Numbered from the stretch's first letter, positions 20,319-28,782 are shown. The stretch is 64,000 bases of DNA from FEB-22 sp003105195 (GCA_027493405.1 JAOSKV010000002.1:145134-209133), one strand, 5' to 3'. The notes: generated from the letters alone by a model not told the origin. Program-made: numbers and translations.

Positions 20319-21284
20319 CTACTTGCCGAGCGTCGGCGCGATCTTCTTGCAGGCCTCGACCAGCGAGTGCACCGACATCACGGACTTGTCGAACATCTCG
20401 CGCTCGGTGCCGTTGAGCTCGATCTCGACCACGCGCTCGATGCCCTTGGCGCCGATCACGGTCGGCACGCCGACATAGAGGTCGCGCACGCCGTATTCGC
20501 CGTTGAGATGGGCCGCGCAGGGCAGCACGCGCTTCTTGTCGCGCAGGTAGCTCTCGGCCATGGCGATCGCCGAGGCGGCCGGCGCGTAGAAGGCGGAGCC
20601 GGTCTTGAGCAGGTTGACGATCTCGGCGCCGCCGTCGCGGGTGCGCTGCACGATCTCGTCGAGGCGCGCCTGCGTGGTCCAGCCCATGCGCACGAGGTCG
20701 GGAAGCGGAATGCCGGCGACCGTGGAGTAGCGCGTGAGCGGCACCATGGTGTCGCCGTGGCCGCCGAGCACGAAGGCGGTGACGTCCTCCACCGACACGT
20801 TGAACTCGTCGGCCAGGAAGTAGCGGAAGCGCGCCGAGTCGAGCACGCCGGCCATGCCGACCACATGGGTCTTGGGCAGGCCGCAGGCCTTCTGCAGCGC
20901 CCATACCATGGCGTCGAGCGGGTTGGTGATGCAGATCACGAATGCGTTCGGCGCGTATTTGCGGATGCCGGCGCCGACCTGCTCCATCACCTTGAGATTG
21001 ATTCCGAGCAGGTCGTCGCGACTCATGCCGGGCTTGCGCGGCACGCCGGCCGTGACGATGCAGACATCGGCGCCCTCGATCGCCTCGTAGGCGTTCACGC
21101 CGGTATAGCGCGCGTCGAAGCCGTCGACCGGCGAGGACTCCGCGATGTCGAGCGCCTTGCCCTGCGGGATGCCCTCGGCGATGTCGAACAGCACGACGTC
21201 GCCCAGCTCCTTGAGGCCAACCAGGTGGGCCAGCGTGCCGCCGATCTGGCCTGCGCCGATCAATGCGATTTTGTTACGCGCCAT
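20319..21284 (-). CDS. mdh: Malate dehydrogenase (lactate-dehydrogenase-like type)
   Basis: This enzyme oxidises malate to oxaloacetate with NAD+. The 321-residue product has the NAD motif GAGQIGG at residues 10-16, the substrate-loop VPRKPGMSRDDLL, NPLDAMVWALQK, and the catalytic HGDTMVP. This is the MDH subtype found in Alphaproteobacteria. It is the first gene of the mdh-sucCDAB-lpd cluster, and the only AT-rich promoter-like sequence near the cluster lies about 130 bp upstream of it. Confidence 0.97.
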   Translation of the reverse strand: MARNKIALIGAGQIGGTLAHLVGLKELGDVVLFDIAEGIPQGKALDIAESSPVDGFDARYTGVNAYEAIEGADVCIVTAGVPRKPGMSRDDLLGINLKVMEQVGAGIRKYAPNAFVICITNPLDAMVWALQKACGLPKTHVVGMAGVLDSARFRYFLADEFNVSVEDVTAFVLGGHGDTMVPLTRYSTVAGIPLPDLVRMGWTTQARLDEIVQRTRDGGAEIVNLLKTGSAFYAPAASAIAMAESYLRDKKRVLPCAAHLNGEYGVRDLYVGVPTVIGAKGIERVVEIELNGTEREMFDKSVMSVHSLVEACKKIAPTLGK

Positions 21285-21417
21285 GTCGGGAAGATCCTGT
21301 GAAAGAGAGAGGCGACCGCAGGACGCGCCGCCGCGCGGTGGTTAGACCTTTCGACACAGGGGTTCAAGTCGACATCCGGCGAGGCTCGGGAGGGCATCCT
21401 GGTGTTCGGACAACTTT

Positions 21418-21445
21418 ATAATACATTATGCCAGACATTTGTCAG
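21418..21445 (-). promoter_or_regulatory. Probable sigma-70-type promoter for the mdh-suc operon
   Basis: On the minus strand CTGACA (21445-21440) and TATTAT (21423-21418) are separated by 16 bp, in an AT-rich island unlike the surrounding sequence. It would give a 5' leader of roughly 125 nt before mdh. The reverse strand of the same island also contains a perfect TATAAT but without a good -35 partner. Confidence 0.5.
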
Positions 21446-21556
21446 CGCCGATTGCTTGCTGCGACGCAGAAGGGTTGCGCTGCAGCGTGAACTGTTGTGC
21501 GTGCCGGGCTTGGCGGCTGTCGCGGGACAAGGCGTGCCGGGCGCGAAGGATGCGAC

Positions 21557-22735
21557 TCAGGTCTCGACGATGCCGGCCGGAGATGCCGCGGCCGAACCGT
21601 CGCGCCGGCCGTGCGGGAGCGCCAGATAGGCCGCGGAGCCCATCTCGATCAAACGCGAGGCCGTGCGCTGGAATTCGTGCACCTCGACGCCGTGGCGGGC
21701 GCGGTAGAGATCCTGCGGCGCGGCGGCGGCCGAAGCGACCAGCTTGACGGCGTTGTCGTAGAGCGTGTCGATCAGCATGATGAAGCGCTTGGCGGCGTTG
21801 CGCTGGTCGTAGTCCATGACGGGCACGCGGTCGATCACGAGGGTGTGGAACTCGCGCGCGATCTTGAGATAGTCGGAGGCGCCGAGCGGCTTCTCGCACA
21901 GCTCGCGGAACGTGAAGCGGGCGGCGCCCATGGCGGCGCGCGGCACGCGGACAACGTGGCCCTTGACGACGAGCTCATGCGCCGCGCCGCCGTGGCCGTG
22001 GGTGAGCCGCTGCCAGGCCGCATCGAGGCCGGCGTCGGCAGCGGCGTCGGCGGGCACGTGCCAGACCCGCATGCCGGCGAGCTTCTCGAGGCGGAAGTCG
22101 GCGCGCGCATCGAGCCGCACCACCTCCATGCGCTGCTCGAACAGCGCGATGAAAGGCAGGAACAGCGCGCGGTTGAGGCCTTCGCGATAGAGCTCGGACG
22201 GGGCCACGTTGGAGGTCGCGACCACTACCACGCCCTGCGCGAACAGCGCCGTGAACAGGCGGCCGAGAATCATCGCGTCGGCGATGTCGGTGACGTGGAA
22301 CTCGTCGAAGCAGAGGAGCCAGGCCTCCTCGGCGATCTGGGCCGCGGCCATCGCGATCGGCTCGCCGTTCTTCACTTCCCCGTGCTTGAGCTCCCGGCGC
22401 AGCGCGTGCACGCGCTCGTGCACGTCGGCCATGAACTCGTGGAAATGGACGCGGCGCCTGCGGCCGACCGGGTTCGCCGCGAAGAACAGGTCCATCAGCA
22501 TGGTCTTGCCGCGGCCGACCTCGCCGTGGATGTAGAGGCCGCGGATCGCGCCTTCGCGCTTCTCGCGGCTGCCGAACAGCCAGCCGAGGGAAGACGACTT
22601 GCGCGCCAGGCGATGCTCGGCGAGCCGCTCGGCGAGCCGCGTGAGCTTGCGCGCCAACGCTTCCTGCGCGAGGTCGCGCTCGATCTCGCCGCTCGCGACG
22701 AGGGCGTGGTACTGCGCACTGACCGGAAGCGTCAT
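21557..22735 (-). CDS. zapE: Cell division protein ZapE (AFG1-like ATPase)
   Basis: ZapE/AFG1 ATPases act at the Z-ring or on membrane and respiratory complexes. The 392-residue product has the AFG1 features: GLYIHGEVGRGKTMLMDLFF (Walker A near residue 75), the FHEFMADVH segment, Walker B LLCFDEFHVTD, and sensor region VVVATSNVAPSELY. No transmembrane segment is evident, fitting a cytosolic, peripherally membrane-bound protein. It sits upstream of mdh on the same strand, a common alphaproteobacterial arrangement, with about 270 bp between them. Confidence 0.92.
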   Translation of the reverse strand: MTLPVSAQYHALVASGEIERDLAQEALARKLTRLAERLAEHRLARKSSSLGWLFGSREKREGAIRGLYIHGEVGRGKTMLMDLFFAANPVGRRRRVHFHEFMADVHERVHALRRELKHGEVKNGEPIAMAAAQIAEEAWLLCFDEFHVTDIADAMILGRLFTALFAQGVVVVATSNVAPSELYREGLNRALFLPFIALFEQRMEVVRLDARADFRLEKLAGMRVWHVPADAAADAGLDAAWQRLTHGHGGAAHELVVKGHVVRVPRAAMGAARFTFRELCEKPLGASDYLKIAREFHTLVIDRVPVMDYDQRNAAKRFIMLIDTLYDNAVKLVASAAAAPQDLYRARHGVEVHEFQRTASRLIEMGSAAYLALPHGRRDGSAAASPAGIVET

Positions 22736-23180
22736 GGGGATCGCGGGTGGGAGAAGCGGATGCTCACCAGATATTGTGCGTCACGCCGCGTGTAAACCCG
22801 ATTAACGGCGCGCCGCCGACAGGCGGGCGCACCAGGCATCGTCGCCGCGCAGCGGATTGTCTCCCGTGCGCGCACGGAGTGTTTCGAGGATCGCAACGCG
22901 GCTCCCGCGGCGCCGCCGGGCGGCGCGCCGCGCGTTGTTCCACGATGACTTTTGTTTCGATGGGGCGGGCACTTCCGCGTGTCTGCGCGGCGGCGCGGAC
23001 GAAGCCTCGCGGTGGCCACATCACGAGTCGTTCACCGGATCCGTGAAGTGCGGCGCGGGTTCGTGATTGGGAAATCGCCGAGGCTGTCCGTATCTCGCGT
23101 GCATCGGCGGGACGGTCTCGACCCCCGCCGAACCAAGACGAAGAACGACGTACCCCCAACTGATCCTTCAGGAGTCCATC
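22736..23180. other. Gene-free stretch between zapE and a small exported protein
   Basis: No convincing gene is visible. The last 150 bp (about 23,030-23,180) are related to 23,811-23,960, the leader of the paralogous gene: both contain a TTCAC...GATCCGTGA palindrome, then GTGATTGG, CGTATCTC and a purine-rich AAGACGAA stretch. The first 290 bp hold nothing I recognise. Confidence 0.6.
23032..23048. promoter_or_regulatory. TTCAC...GTGAA palindrome, candidate operator
   Basis: The 17-bp sequence TTCACCGGATCCGTGAA is a near-perfect palindrome 133 bp upstream of the ATG at 23181. It matches 14 of 17 positions with TTCACAAGATCCGTGAT at 23813-23829, at about the same distance from the second gene. 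Conservation after duplication suggests a functional site. Confidence 0.45.
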
Positions 23181-23486
23181 ATGACGATGAGAACCAAGAT
23201 CGCCCTGTCCGCCGTGCTGCTCGCTGCGTCCGTCTCGGGTGCCCTCGCCCAAGGCACCGGCGTTCCGGGCGAGCGCAATCCCCACGCGATGTATGCGTCC
23301 GGGGCTCCGGCCGCCTGGTACGAGGGCGGCCGCAACATGCTGCAGACCGGCGCGCCGGCGCAGCGCGGCCGCAGCGCCTATGAGGGACGCGCGCAGTTGG
23401 TCGCCCCGCAGGCCGAGGTGCAGGTCCATTACGGCGAGCCCTGGGGCCCGCGCTCGGCGCCCTCGCTCTACGGCGGCGGGTTCTGA
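23181..23486 (+). CDS. Small exported protein with PGERNP motif, copy 1
   Basis: The 101-residue product has a signal peptide (MTMRTKIALSAVLLAASVSG then ALAQ) followed by a mature start GTGVPGERNPHAMY. A later YEGRAQLV segment and the tail also recur in the second copy at 23962. The mature part is Gly/Pro/Tyr-rich with no cysteine or catalytic motif. CAGGAGTCC precedes the ATG. A strong terminator follows, so it is a single-gene unit. Function is unknown. Confidence 0.65.
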   Translation: MTMRTKIALSAVLLAASVSGALAQGTGVPGERNPHAMYASGAPAAWYEGGRNMLQTGAPAQRGRSAYEGRAQLVAPQAEVQVHYGEPWGPRSAPSLYGGGF

Positions 23487-23511
23487 CGCCTGCGGCGCAG
23501 CGCCGAATCGG

Positions 23512-23543
23512 AAAAGCGGCCGGCCTCGTGCCGGCCGCTTTTT
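23512..23543 (+). terminator. Strong rho-independent terminator
   Basis: The stem AAAAGCGGCCGGC (23512-23524) pairs with GCCGGCCGCTTTTT (23530-23543) around a 5-nt loop and ends in five T. It closes the first small exported gene. Confidence 0.88.
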
Positions 23544-23777
23544 CATGTGCGCGCGACAGCGCGGCGCACGCCGAATATTTCGACCGCGTGACCGCGATGT
23601 TTCCGGCGTGTTGCGTGATGCAGGGTCGCAAAGCAGGTTTGCACGCGCACGGCGACGTGATGTCGGGCAGAGGCCGTGCAGAGGGCTCTCGGAGGCGTGC
23701 GAACGGCACGCCACATCGATTGCGCACGTGCGAATCGTTCCGAATCCACGGGACTTTCCTGCATCCACGGTTGCGAC

Positions 23778-23793
23778 TGTGAACGGGTTCACA
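23778..23793. promoter_or_regulatory. CRP/FNR-type palindrome TGTGA-N6-TCACA
   Basis: TGTGAACGGGTTCACA is a perfect 16-bp palindrome in CRP-operator layout, 169 bp upstream of the ATG at 23962. The same architecture is found at 5100-5115 before another small exported protein. Confidence 0.5.
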
Positions 23794-23812
23794 CGTCGCC
23801 CTTCACATGTCG

Positions 23813-23829
23813 TTCACAAGATCCGTGAT
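23813..23829. promoter_or_regulatory. TTCAC...GTGAT element, partner of 23032-23048
   Basis: TTCACAAGATCCGTGAT lies 133 bp before the ATG at 23962, in step with the site before copy 1. It is part of a block conserved between both leaders, so it is likely an operator or promoter-proximal element. Confidence 0.45.
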
Positions 23830-23961
23830 GGGCGGCGAGGCCTTGTGATTGGCAAGTGAAAGCGACGGCGCGTATCTCACGCCCATCGCCGGGGGCGACA
23901 CGAACCTCGACGAAGCAAGACGAAAATCGAATCCCCAACTCAACCCTCAGGAGTCACTACC

Positions 23962-24192
23962 ATGAACAAGATCGCTCTCTCCGCCGCGCTCATCCTGGCC
24001 ACCGCCTCGACGGCCTTCGCCGAGAACAACGCCATCCCGGGCGAGCGCAACCCGAACCCGGTCGCGGGCCAGTTCGACAGCCGCAGCGTCTTCGAGGCGC
24101 GCGCGCAGGTCGGCCGCGGCGGCCCCGTCGTCTACATCGAGAAGAGCTATCTCGATCGCGCGTCCCAGACCTTCGACGGCCCCGGCCACTGA
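23962..24192 (+). CDS. Small exported protein with PGERNP motif, copy 2
   Basis: This 76-residue product starts MNKIALSAALILATASTAFA, a clear signal peptide, then ENNAIPGERNPNPV. It shares the PGERNP motif and an FEARAQVG segment with the protein at 23181 and is clearly a diverged tandem copy. CAGGAGTCAC precedes the ATG as in copy 1. A terminator with nearly the same stem as copy 1 follows, so the whole unit was duplicated. Function is unknown. Confidence 0.65.
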   Translation: MNKIALSAALILATASTAFAENNAIPGERNPNPVAGQFDSRSVFEARAQVGRGGPVVYIEKSYLDRASQTFDGPGH

Positions 24193-24219
24193 TCGCTGGT
24201 CGGACGTCGGACAAGCCCC

Positions 24220-24248
24220 AAGCGGCCGGCCGGATGCCGGCCGCTTAA
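24220..24248 (+). terminator. Rho-independent terminator
   Basis: AAGCGGCCGGC (24220-24230) pairs with GCCGGCCGCTT (24236-24246) around a 5-nt loop, followed by AATT. The outer CCCCAAG/CTTGGGG bases can extend the stem. It resembles the terminator of copy 1. Confidence 0.8.
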
Positions 24249-24506
24249 TTCTTGGGGCGGCCGCCATGCCCCGCTTCCACCGGACGCGCCTTGTGCCTAT
24301 AAATTGCGCAGTTGCAAAGTGAACTTCACTATCCGGCACGTCTCTTTGCTGCCACGCCTTTGTCATATCGTTGCTGCACTGCAGCATTAGCTTCCCCAAC
24401 AGCAGGGATTCGCATGCGGGCTGCGGGCAACCCGGCCGAGGCGCGCGACCGGCCGGAGGAAGCACCCGGAGGGTCTTTTGAGACGACGAACGTCAGGAGA
24501 CCCCCG
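24249..24506. other. Leader region of the acetyltransferase gene, with two palindromes
   Basis: No gene is visible. An AT-rich CCTATAAATTGCGCAG segment near 24,296 may be a promoter element. GTGAACTTCAC (24319-24329) and GCTGCACTGCAGC (24373-24385) are short perfect palindromes; the first shares GTGAA/TTCAC half-sites with the elements upstream. Confidence 0.45.
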
Positions 24507-25082
24507 ATGAACGAATCCCAGATCGACGGCGGCGTGATCCGCAAACTGTGGATCGGCGACACCAATGCCTACCGCGACCACCTGCTCCGGCTCGATCCCG
24601 AGAGCCGGCGCAACCGCTTCGGCGGCGGCGTGTCCGACGAGTTCATCCACCGCTATGTGGAGGTCTCGCGCGGCCTGGAAAGCGTGCTGCACGGCTTCTT
24701 CGTCGCGGGCACGCTGCGCGGCGTGGCGGAGCTCCGGCCGCTCGGCACGGTCTTCGCCCACGAGGCGGAGGCGGCGTTCTCGATCGAGACGCCCTGGCAG
24801 AGCCTCGGCCTCGGCGGCGTCCTGCTCGAGCGCACGCTGCTCGCGGCGCGCAATCGCGGCATCAAGCTCCTGCACATGGCGTGCCTCGCCGACAACCGGC
24901 GCATGCAGCAGCTGGCACTGAAGTTCGACGCCGAGCTGACCTTCGACTTCGGCAGCGTCGTCGGCGAGGTGACCGCCCCGCATCCGACGCCGCTGTCACT
25001 GATGCGCGAGATGATCGCCGACAGCCACGGCTTCGCGACCGCGATGCTGGACGTGCAGAGCCGGCTGCTGCGCGCCGTGTAG
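24507..25082 (+). CDS. GNAT family N-acetyltransferase
   Basis: The 191-residue product starts MNESQIDGGVIRKLWIGDTN, then a DHLLRLDPESRRNRFGGGVSD segment that is typical of GNAT proteins resembling the acetyltransferase tail of Pat-type enzymes. The acetyl-CoA binding stretch is SLGLGGVLLERTL near residue 96-108, followed by NRRMQQLALKFDAEL. The start is fixed by CAGGAGACCCCCG just upstream. It may modify proteins or small molecules; nothing more specific is visible. It converges with the ABC ATPase gene. Confidence 0.8.
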   Translation: MNESQIDGGVIRKLWIGDTNAYRDHLLRLDPESRRNRFGGGVSDEFIHRYVEVSRGLESVLHGFFVAGTLRGVAELRPLGTVFAHEAEAAFSIETPWQSLGLGGVLLERTLLAARNRGIKLLHMACLADNRRMQQLALKFDAELTFDFGSVVGEVTAPHPTPLSLMREMIADSHGFATAMLDVQSRLLRAV

Positions 25083-25096
25083 CCGGGCCGAAGCGT

Positions 25097-25894
25097 TCAA
25101 CTCATCATGAGCGCGTCGTCGTCGAGGGGGGCGCCGCCGCGAACGCGGCGGAACATGGCGACGAGATCGTCCACCGAAAGCCCGGCGCGGGCCTCCCCGG
25201 CGACGTCGAGGATGACGCGGCCCTCGTTCAGCATGACGGTGCGGCCGCCGAGATCGAGCGCCTGGCGCATGGAATGCGTCACCATCAGCGTGGTGAGACG
25301 ATGGGCGGCGACCAGCCGGCGCGTGAGGTCGAGGACGAACTCGGCCATGGCGGGATCGAGCGCGGCCGTGTGCTCGTCGAGAAGCAGCACCTCGGAGCCC
25401 GCAAGGGTCGCCATCACCAGCGCGAGCGCCTGGCGCTGGCCGCCCGAGAGCAGGCCCATGCGGTCGCCGAGCCGGTCCTCGAGGCCGAGTCCGAGCTCCG
25501 CCACGCGCGACCGGAACAGCTGGCGGCGGGCCGTGGCGAGCGCCGCGGTCCAGCCGCGGCGGGTCCCGCGCGCCGCCGCGATCGCGAGGTTCTCCTCGAT
25601 GGCGAGCTCCGCGCAGGAGCCCGCGAGCGGGTCCTGGAACACGCGCGCCACGTGGCGGGCGCGGCGCGCCGGCGCCCAATCGGTGACGTCGCGGCCGCCG
25701 ATGGCGATGCGCCCGCCCGCCACCGGCACGTCGCCCGCGATGGCGGCGAGCAGCGTCGACTTGCCGGCGCCATTGGAGCCGATCACGGTGACGAACTCGC
25801 CCTCCGCGAGGGCGAGATCCACGTGGGCGATCGCGGTCTTCTCGAGCGGCGTGCCGCGCGCGAACACGACCTTCAGGCCGTCGACGCGGATCAT
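25097..25894 (-). CDS. ABC transporter ATP-binding protein, TrpXYZ-like importer
   Basis: This 265-residue ATPase powers the importer encoded with the next two genes. It has Walker A GSNGAGKST near residue 39, signature LLSGGQRQ, Walker B VLLLDEHTAALDP and the switch His in MVTHSM. The sequence is in the same group as ATPases paired with PF04392-type binding proteins. It overlaps the permease gene by four bases (ATGA), so the two are coupled. It is the last gene of the operon. Confidence 0.9.
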   Translation of the reverse strand: MIRVDGLKVVFARGTPLEKTAIAHVDLALAEGEFVTVIGSNGAGKSTLLAAIAGDVPVAGGRIAIGGRDVTDWAPARRARHVARVFQDPLAGSCAELAIEENLAIAAARGTRRGWTAALATARRQLFRSRVAELGLGLEDRLGDRMGLLSGGQRQALALVMATLAGSEVLLLDEHTAALDPAMAEFVLDLTRRLVAAHRLTTLMVTHSMRQALDLGGRTVMLNEGRVILDVAGEARAGLSVDDLVAMFRRVRGGAPLDDDALMMS

Positions 25895-26787
25895 GTCGGC
25901 CGGCTGCGCCAGGCGAGGCCGCGCGCCCGCAGCCGAGGCAGCACCAGCGCGATGGTGACCAGCACGGCGGTCGCGAGGTTGAGGTCCGAGGCCGTGAGGC
26001 CGATGGCGTCGGAGGACAGCGCGAGCTGCACCGCGATCCGGTAGAGCACAGAGCCTGCGACGCAGGCCGCGAGCGCGACCAGCATGCCGCGCGCGCGCAG
26101 CAGGGTCTCGCCGACGATCACGGCGGCGAGCCCGACGATGATGGTGCCGACCCCGGCGGTGACGTCGGCGAAGCCCGCGACCTGCGCGAACAGCGCACCG
26201 CCGAGGCCGACCAGCGCGTTGGAGAGCCCCATGCCGACATAGACCTGCCGCCCCGTGTCGATGCCGTTCGCGAGCGCCATGCGCGGGTTCTGGCCGGTTG
26301 CCCGCATGGCGAGGCCGAAATCGCTCGCCAGGAAGCGGGCGACGAGGGCAACGGTGGCGATCACGAGGACGAGCAGCAGCAGCGGGCGGACCAGGTGGTC
26401 GGCGAGGCCGAGATCGTAGAAGGGCGTGAGCACGGTCGGCCGGTTGACCAGGGCGACGTTGGGCCGGCCCATGACGCGCAGGTTGATCGAGAACAGCGCG
26501 ATCATGGTCAGGATCGAGGCGAGCAGGTTGAGGATCCCGAAGCGGACATTGAGGAACGCCGTGACCAGCCCGGCCGCGGCGCCCGCCAGGGCCGCCGCGA
26601 GGCAGGCAAGCCAGGGATCGAGGCCCGCCGTGATCATCACGGCCGCGACCGCGGCGCCGAGCGGAAAGGAGCCGTCGACCGTGAGGTCCGGGAACGAGAG
26701 CACGCGGAAGGCGATGAACACTCCGACCGCCACGAAGGCATAGACGAGCCCGAGCTCGACGGCGCCCCAGAATGCGATCGCGGACAA
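25891..26787 (-). CDS. ABC transporter permease, TrpXYZ-like importer
   Basis: The 298-residue permease has about eight hydrophobic segments and belongs to the branched-chain-type inner-membrane family. It opens with AFWGAVELGLVYAFVAVGVF and contains FPDLTVDGSFPLGAAVA, a segment characteristic of the permeases paired with ABC_sub_bind proteins. It lies 4 bp downstream of the binding-protein gene. Known relatives import tryptophan or other small molecules; the substrate here is not determined. Confidence 0.88.
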   Translation of the reverse strand: MSAIAFWGAVELGLVYAFVAVGVFIAFRVLSFPDLTVDGSFPLGAAVAAVMITAGLDPWLACLAAALAGAAAGLVTAFLNVRFGILNLLASILTMIALFSINLRVMGRPNVALVNRPTVLTPFYDLGLADHLVRPLLLLVLVIATVALVARFLASDFGLAMRATGQNPRMALANGIDTGRQVYVGMGLSNALVGLGGALFAQVAGFADVTAGVGTIIVGLAAVIVGETLLRARGMLVALAACVAGSVLYRIAVQLALSSDAIGLTASDLNLATAVLVTIALVLPRLRARGLAWRSRPT

Positions 26788-26791
26788 GGTG

Positions 26792-27745
26792 CTACTCGAT
26801 CACCCGGCTGGCGCGCGAGACGACGGCCGGCGGCAATGTCACGCCCTGGGCGGTCGCGGCCTTGCGGTTGATCACCAGGTTCGTGCCCGACGCATAGGCG
26901 ACGGGAATCGCGCCCGGCTTCTCGCCCCTGAGCACGCGCACCACCAGGGCCGCGGTCTCCCGGCCGACCTCGCGATAGTTGAAGCCGATCGAGGCGACGG
27001 CGCCGCGCGCGACCGAATCGGTGTCGCCTGCAATGAAGGGCAGCTTGTTCTGCCCGGCGACCGCCACCACGGATTCGAGCGCCGAGACCACGGTATTGTC
27101 GGTCGGCACGTAGATCGCCTGCGCGCGACCGACGAGGCCGCGCGCGGCCCCCTGCACGTCGGCCGAGCGGTTCGCCGGCGCCTCGACGACCGCGAGGCCG
27201 GCCGCGCCCGCCTCCTTCTTGAAGCGCTGCAGCAGCGCGACCGAGTTCGCCTCCCCCGGGTTGAAGACGAAGCCCACCGCCTTGGCGGCCGGAACGAGCT
27301 CGCGGATCAGCGCCACATGCGCGGCGATGGGCGAAAGGTCGGAGATGCCGGTGACGTTGCCGCCCGGCGCCTCGATCGTGGCGACGAGGCCGGCGGCGAG
27401 CGGGTCGGTCACGGCCGTGAACACGATCGGAATCGTGCGGGTGGCGGCGGCTGCGGCCTGCGCGGAAGGCGTCGAGATCGGCACGATCACGTCCGGCGAT
27501 TCGCCCGCGAACTGGCGCGCGATCTGCGCCGCGGTGCCGGGATTGCCCTGCGCCGAGCGGTAGACGAAGTCCAGATTGACGCCGTCCTTGTAGCCGGCCG
27601 CCGCGAGCCCGTCGCGAATGCCGTCGCGCACCGCGTCGAGGGCGGGATGCTCGACGATCGCGGTGACCGCGACCTTGACGGTCCGGGCGGAAGCGGGAGT
27701 CAGCAGCGCGGCGGTGGTGACGAGCGCAAGGATGAGGCGGCGCAT
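26792..27745 (-). CDS. ABC transporter substrate-binding protein (PF04392 type)
   Basis: The 317-residue product has a signal peptide (MRRLILALVTTAALLTPASA) and the periplasmic two-lobe fold of the ABC_sub_bind family: VAVTAIVEHPALDAVRDG, IPIVFTAVTDPLAAGLV, GFVFNPGEANS and NYREVGRETAALV. TrpX of Streptococcus is a characterised relative, but many family members bind unknown ligands. It is the first gene of the three-gene operon; a ribosome-like GAGGAGCACCCC precedes the ATG. Confidence 0.9.
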   Translation of the reverse strand: MRRLILALVTTAALLTPASARTVKVAVTAIVEHPALDAVRDGIRDGLAAAGYKDGVNLDFVYRSAQGNPGTAAQIARQFAGESPDVIVPISTPSAQAAAAATRTIPIVFTAVTDPLAAGLVATIEAPGGNVTGISDLSPIAAHVALIRELVPAAKAVGFVFNPGEANSVALLQRFKKEAGAAGLAVVEAPANRSADVQGAARGLVGRAQAIYVPTDNTVVSALESVVAVAGQNKLPFIAGDTDSVARGAVASIGFNYREVGRETAALVVRVLRGEKPGAIPVAYASGTNLVINRKAATAQGVTLPPAVVSRASRVIE

Positions 27746-28037
27746 GGGGTGCTCCTCGGTTCGGCTGGCCGGAGATTATCGCAATCGGGCCCGAACGTGC
27801 GACGGAAAGCCCGGGACTCCCGGCAAGGCCGCCCGAACGTGCCGATGAGTCGCGCGGTCCGACACCAGACGCCCATTTTCCGGCCGTTGCCGGGCGGCCG
27901 CAAGGATACCCGGCGGCCGAGGCCAGAACGGGTTTGACATTGGCGATGCAAGCTCACATGTCGGTACGGATCCGGCGCTTGCCGGAATCAAGTTTCCCCG
28001 TCGAAGCTGCCGTTTCCAGACAGCAGGGAGCGATGTC
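27746..28037. other. Divergent intergenic region
   Basis: About 290 bp lie between the ABC operon and a divergently transcribed exported protein. A perfect TTGACA occurs at 27934-27939 on the plus strand but has no good -10 at 16-18 bp. Nothing else is recognisable. Confidence 0.4.
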
Positions 28038-28607
28038 TTGGTCCTCACCAATGCCCCAGTTCCGCCTCGCGGGCGCAGGCTGCGCCGCCGCCCGCTCGGC
28101 TCCTCGCCGGCGCCGACCCGCCGGGCTACCCGACGGGTCCTTGGCGCATTCGCAGCCGTCCTCCTGCTGTCTGCGCTGCCCGCCCGGGCCGACCCGGATG
28201 CCCCATTCGACGACCTGCCCGGCTCGTGGTCCGGCAACGGAACCATCGCGATGTCGAACGGGACGAAGGAACGCATCCGCTGTCAGGCCACCTACCGTCT
28301 GGAAAGCCGCAACAAGGTGGACCTGCGGCTGAGCTGCAGCAGCGACAGCTACAAGTTCGAGCTGCAGAGCGACACCATCGCGACCGGCCAGGCAATCTCG
28401 GGCAACTGGATCGAGACGACCCGCCGCGTCTCGGGGCAGCTCGTGGGCCGTATCTCCGGGAACCGCATGAATCTCAGGGCGGAAAGCCAGACCTTCAACG
28501 CGCTGCTCGACATGACGACGCGCGGCAACCGCCAGGCGATCTCGATCCGCTCGCCGGGAAGCGAGATGTCCGAGGTCAGCATCTCCCTCACCCGACGCTC
28601 GCGATGA
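28038..28607 (+). CDS. Conserved exported protein, unknown function
   Basis: The product is up to 189 residues long. A basic N-terminus is followed by a hydrophobic segment (VLGAFAAVLLLSALPARA) that acts as a signal peptide. The mature part starts DPDAPFDDLPGSWSGNGTIAMSN and has an alternating beta pattern, two cysteines (IRCQATY and LRLSCSS) that may form a disulfide, and SGNWIETTRRVSGQLVGRISG. Proteins of this type are conserved in Bradyrhizobium relatives without a known role; a lipocalin-like barrel is possible. The TTG start at 28038 is uncertain, and translation could begin closer to the signal peptide. Confidence 0.65.
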   Translation: MVLTNAPVPPRGRRLRRRPLGSSPAPTRRATRRVLGAFAAVLLLSALPARADPDAPFDDLPGSWSGNGTIAMSNGTKERIRCQATYRLESRNKVDLRLSCSSDSYKFELQSDTIATGQAISGNWIETTRRVSGQLVGRISGNRMNLRAESQTFNALLDMTTRGNRQAISIRSPGSEMSEVSISLTRRSR

Positions 28608-28680
28608 GCGTCGGGGCCGCGGGTGCGCGAGCGTGGGCGACGTCGTGACGGGCTGCGCGACCAGACCTTGTCGGGCCTTG

Positions 28681-28782
28681 GGGCGTATTCCGTTTCGATC
28701 GCATGTGAATGCGCCCTAAATTGTTGATCTGGTCGCATTTCCTGCGGCGAACAGGTACCCACTTCGGCAAAAAATGCTCTAG
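28681..28782. repeat. Dispersed Hyphomicrobiales intergenic repeat
   Basis: GCATTT (28735-28740) and AAATGC (28772-28777) pair around a GGCGAACAGGTACCCACTTC core, ending in TGCTCTAG. This matches the well-known Bradyrhizobium-type element (CGAACCGGTACCCACTT...GCTCTAG). The upstream GCGTATTCCGTTTCGAT...AATGCGC half belongs to the same element. It lies just before the Mla operon. A partial copy is present at 60073-60139. Confidence 0.75.

Larger units (their letters stand above)
23544..23961. other. Intergenic region with several TTCAC/GTGAA sites
   Basis: Apart from regulatory-looking sequence I see no gene. TTCAC occurs at 23788, 23802 and 23813 within 30 bp, and the last 150 bp resemble the leader of the first paralogue. 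The first 200 bp hold nothing I recognise. Confidence 0.55.

Noticed and set aside
22764..23792. A 342-codon minus-strand frame covering the first small exported gene
   Set aside because: It has no domain and runs opposite a gene with its own ribosome site, signal peptide and terminator.
24373..24385. GCTGCACTGCAGC palindrome as a LuxR-type box
   Set aside because: It is too short, and no LuxR or LuxI gene is in the window; it is listed only as a palindrome.
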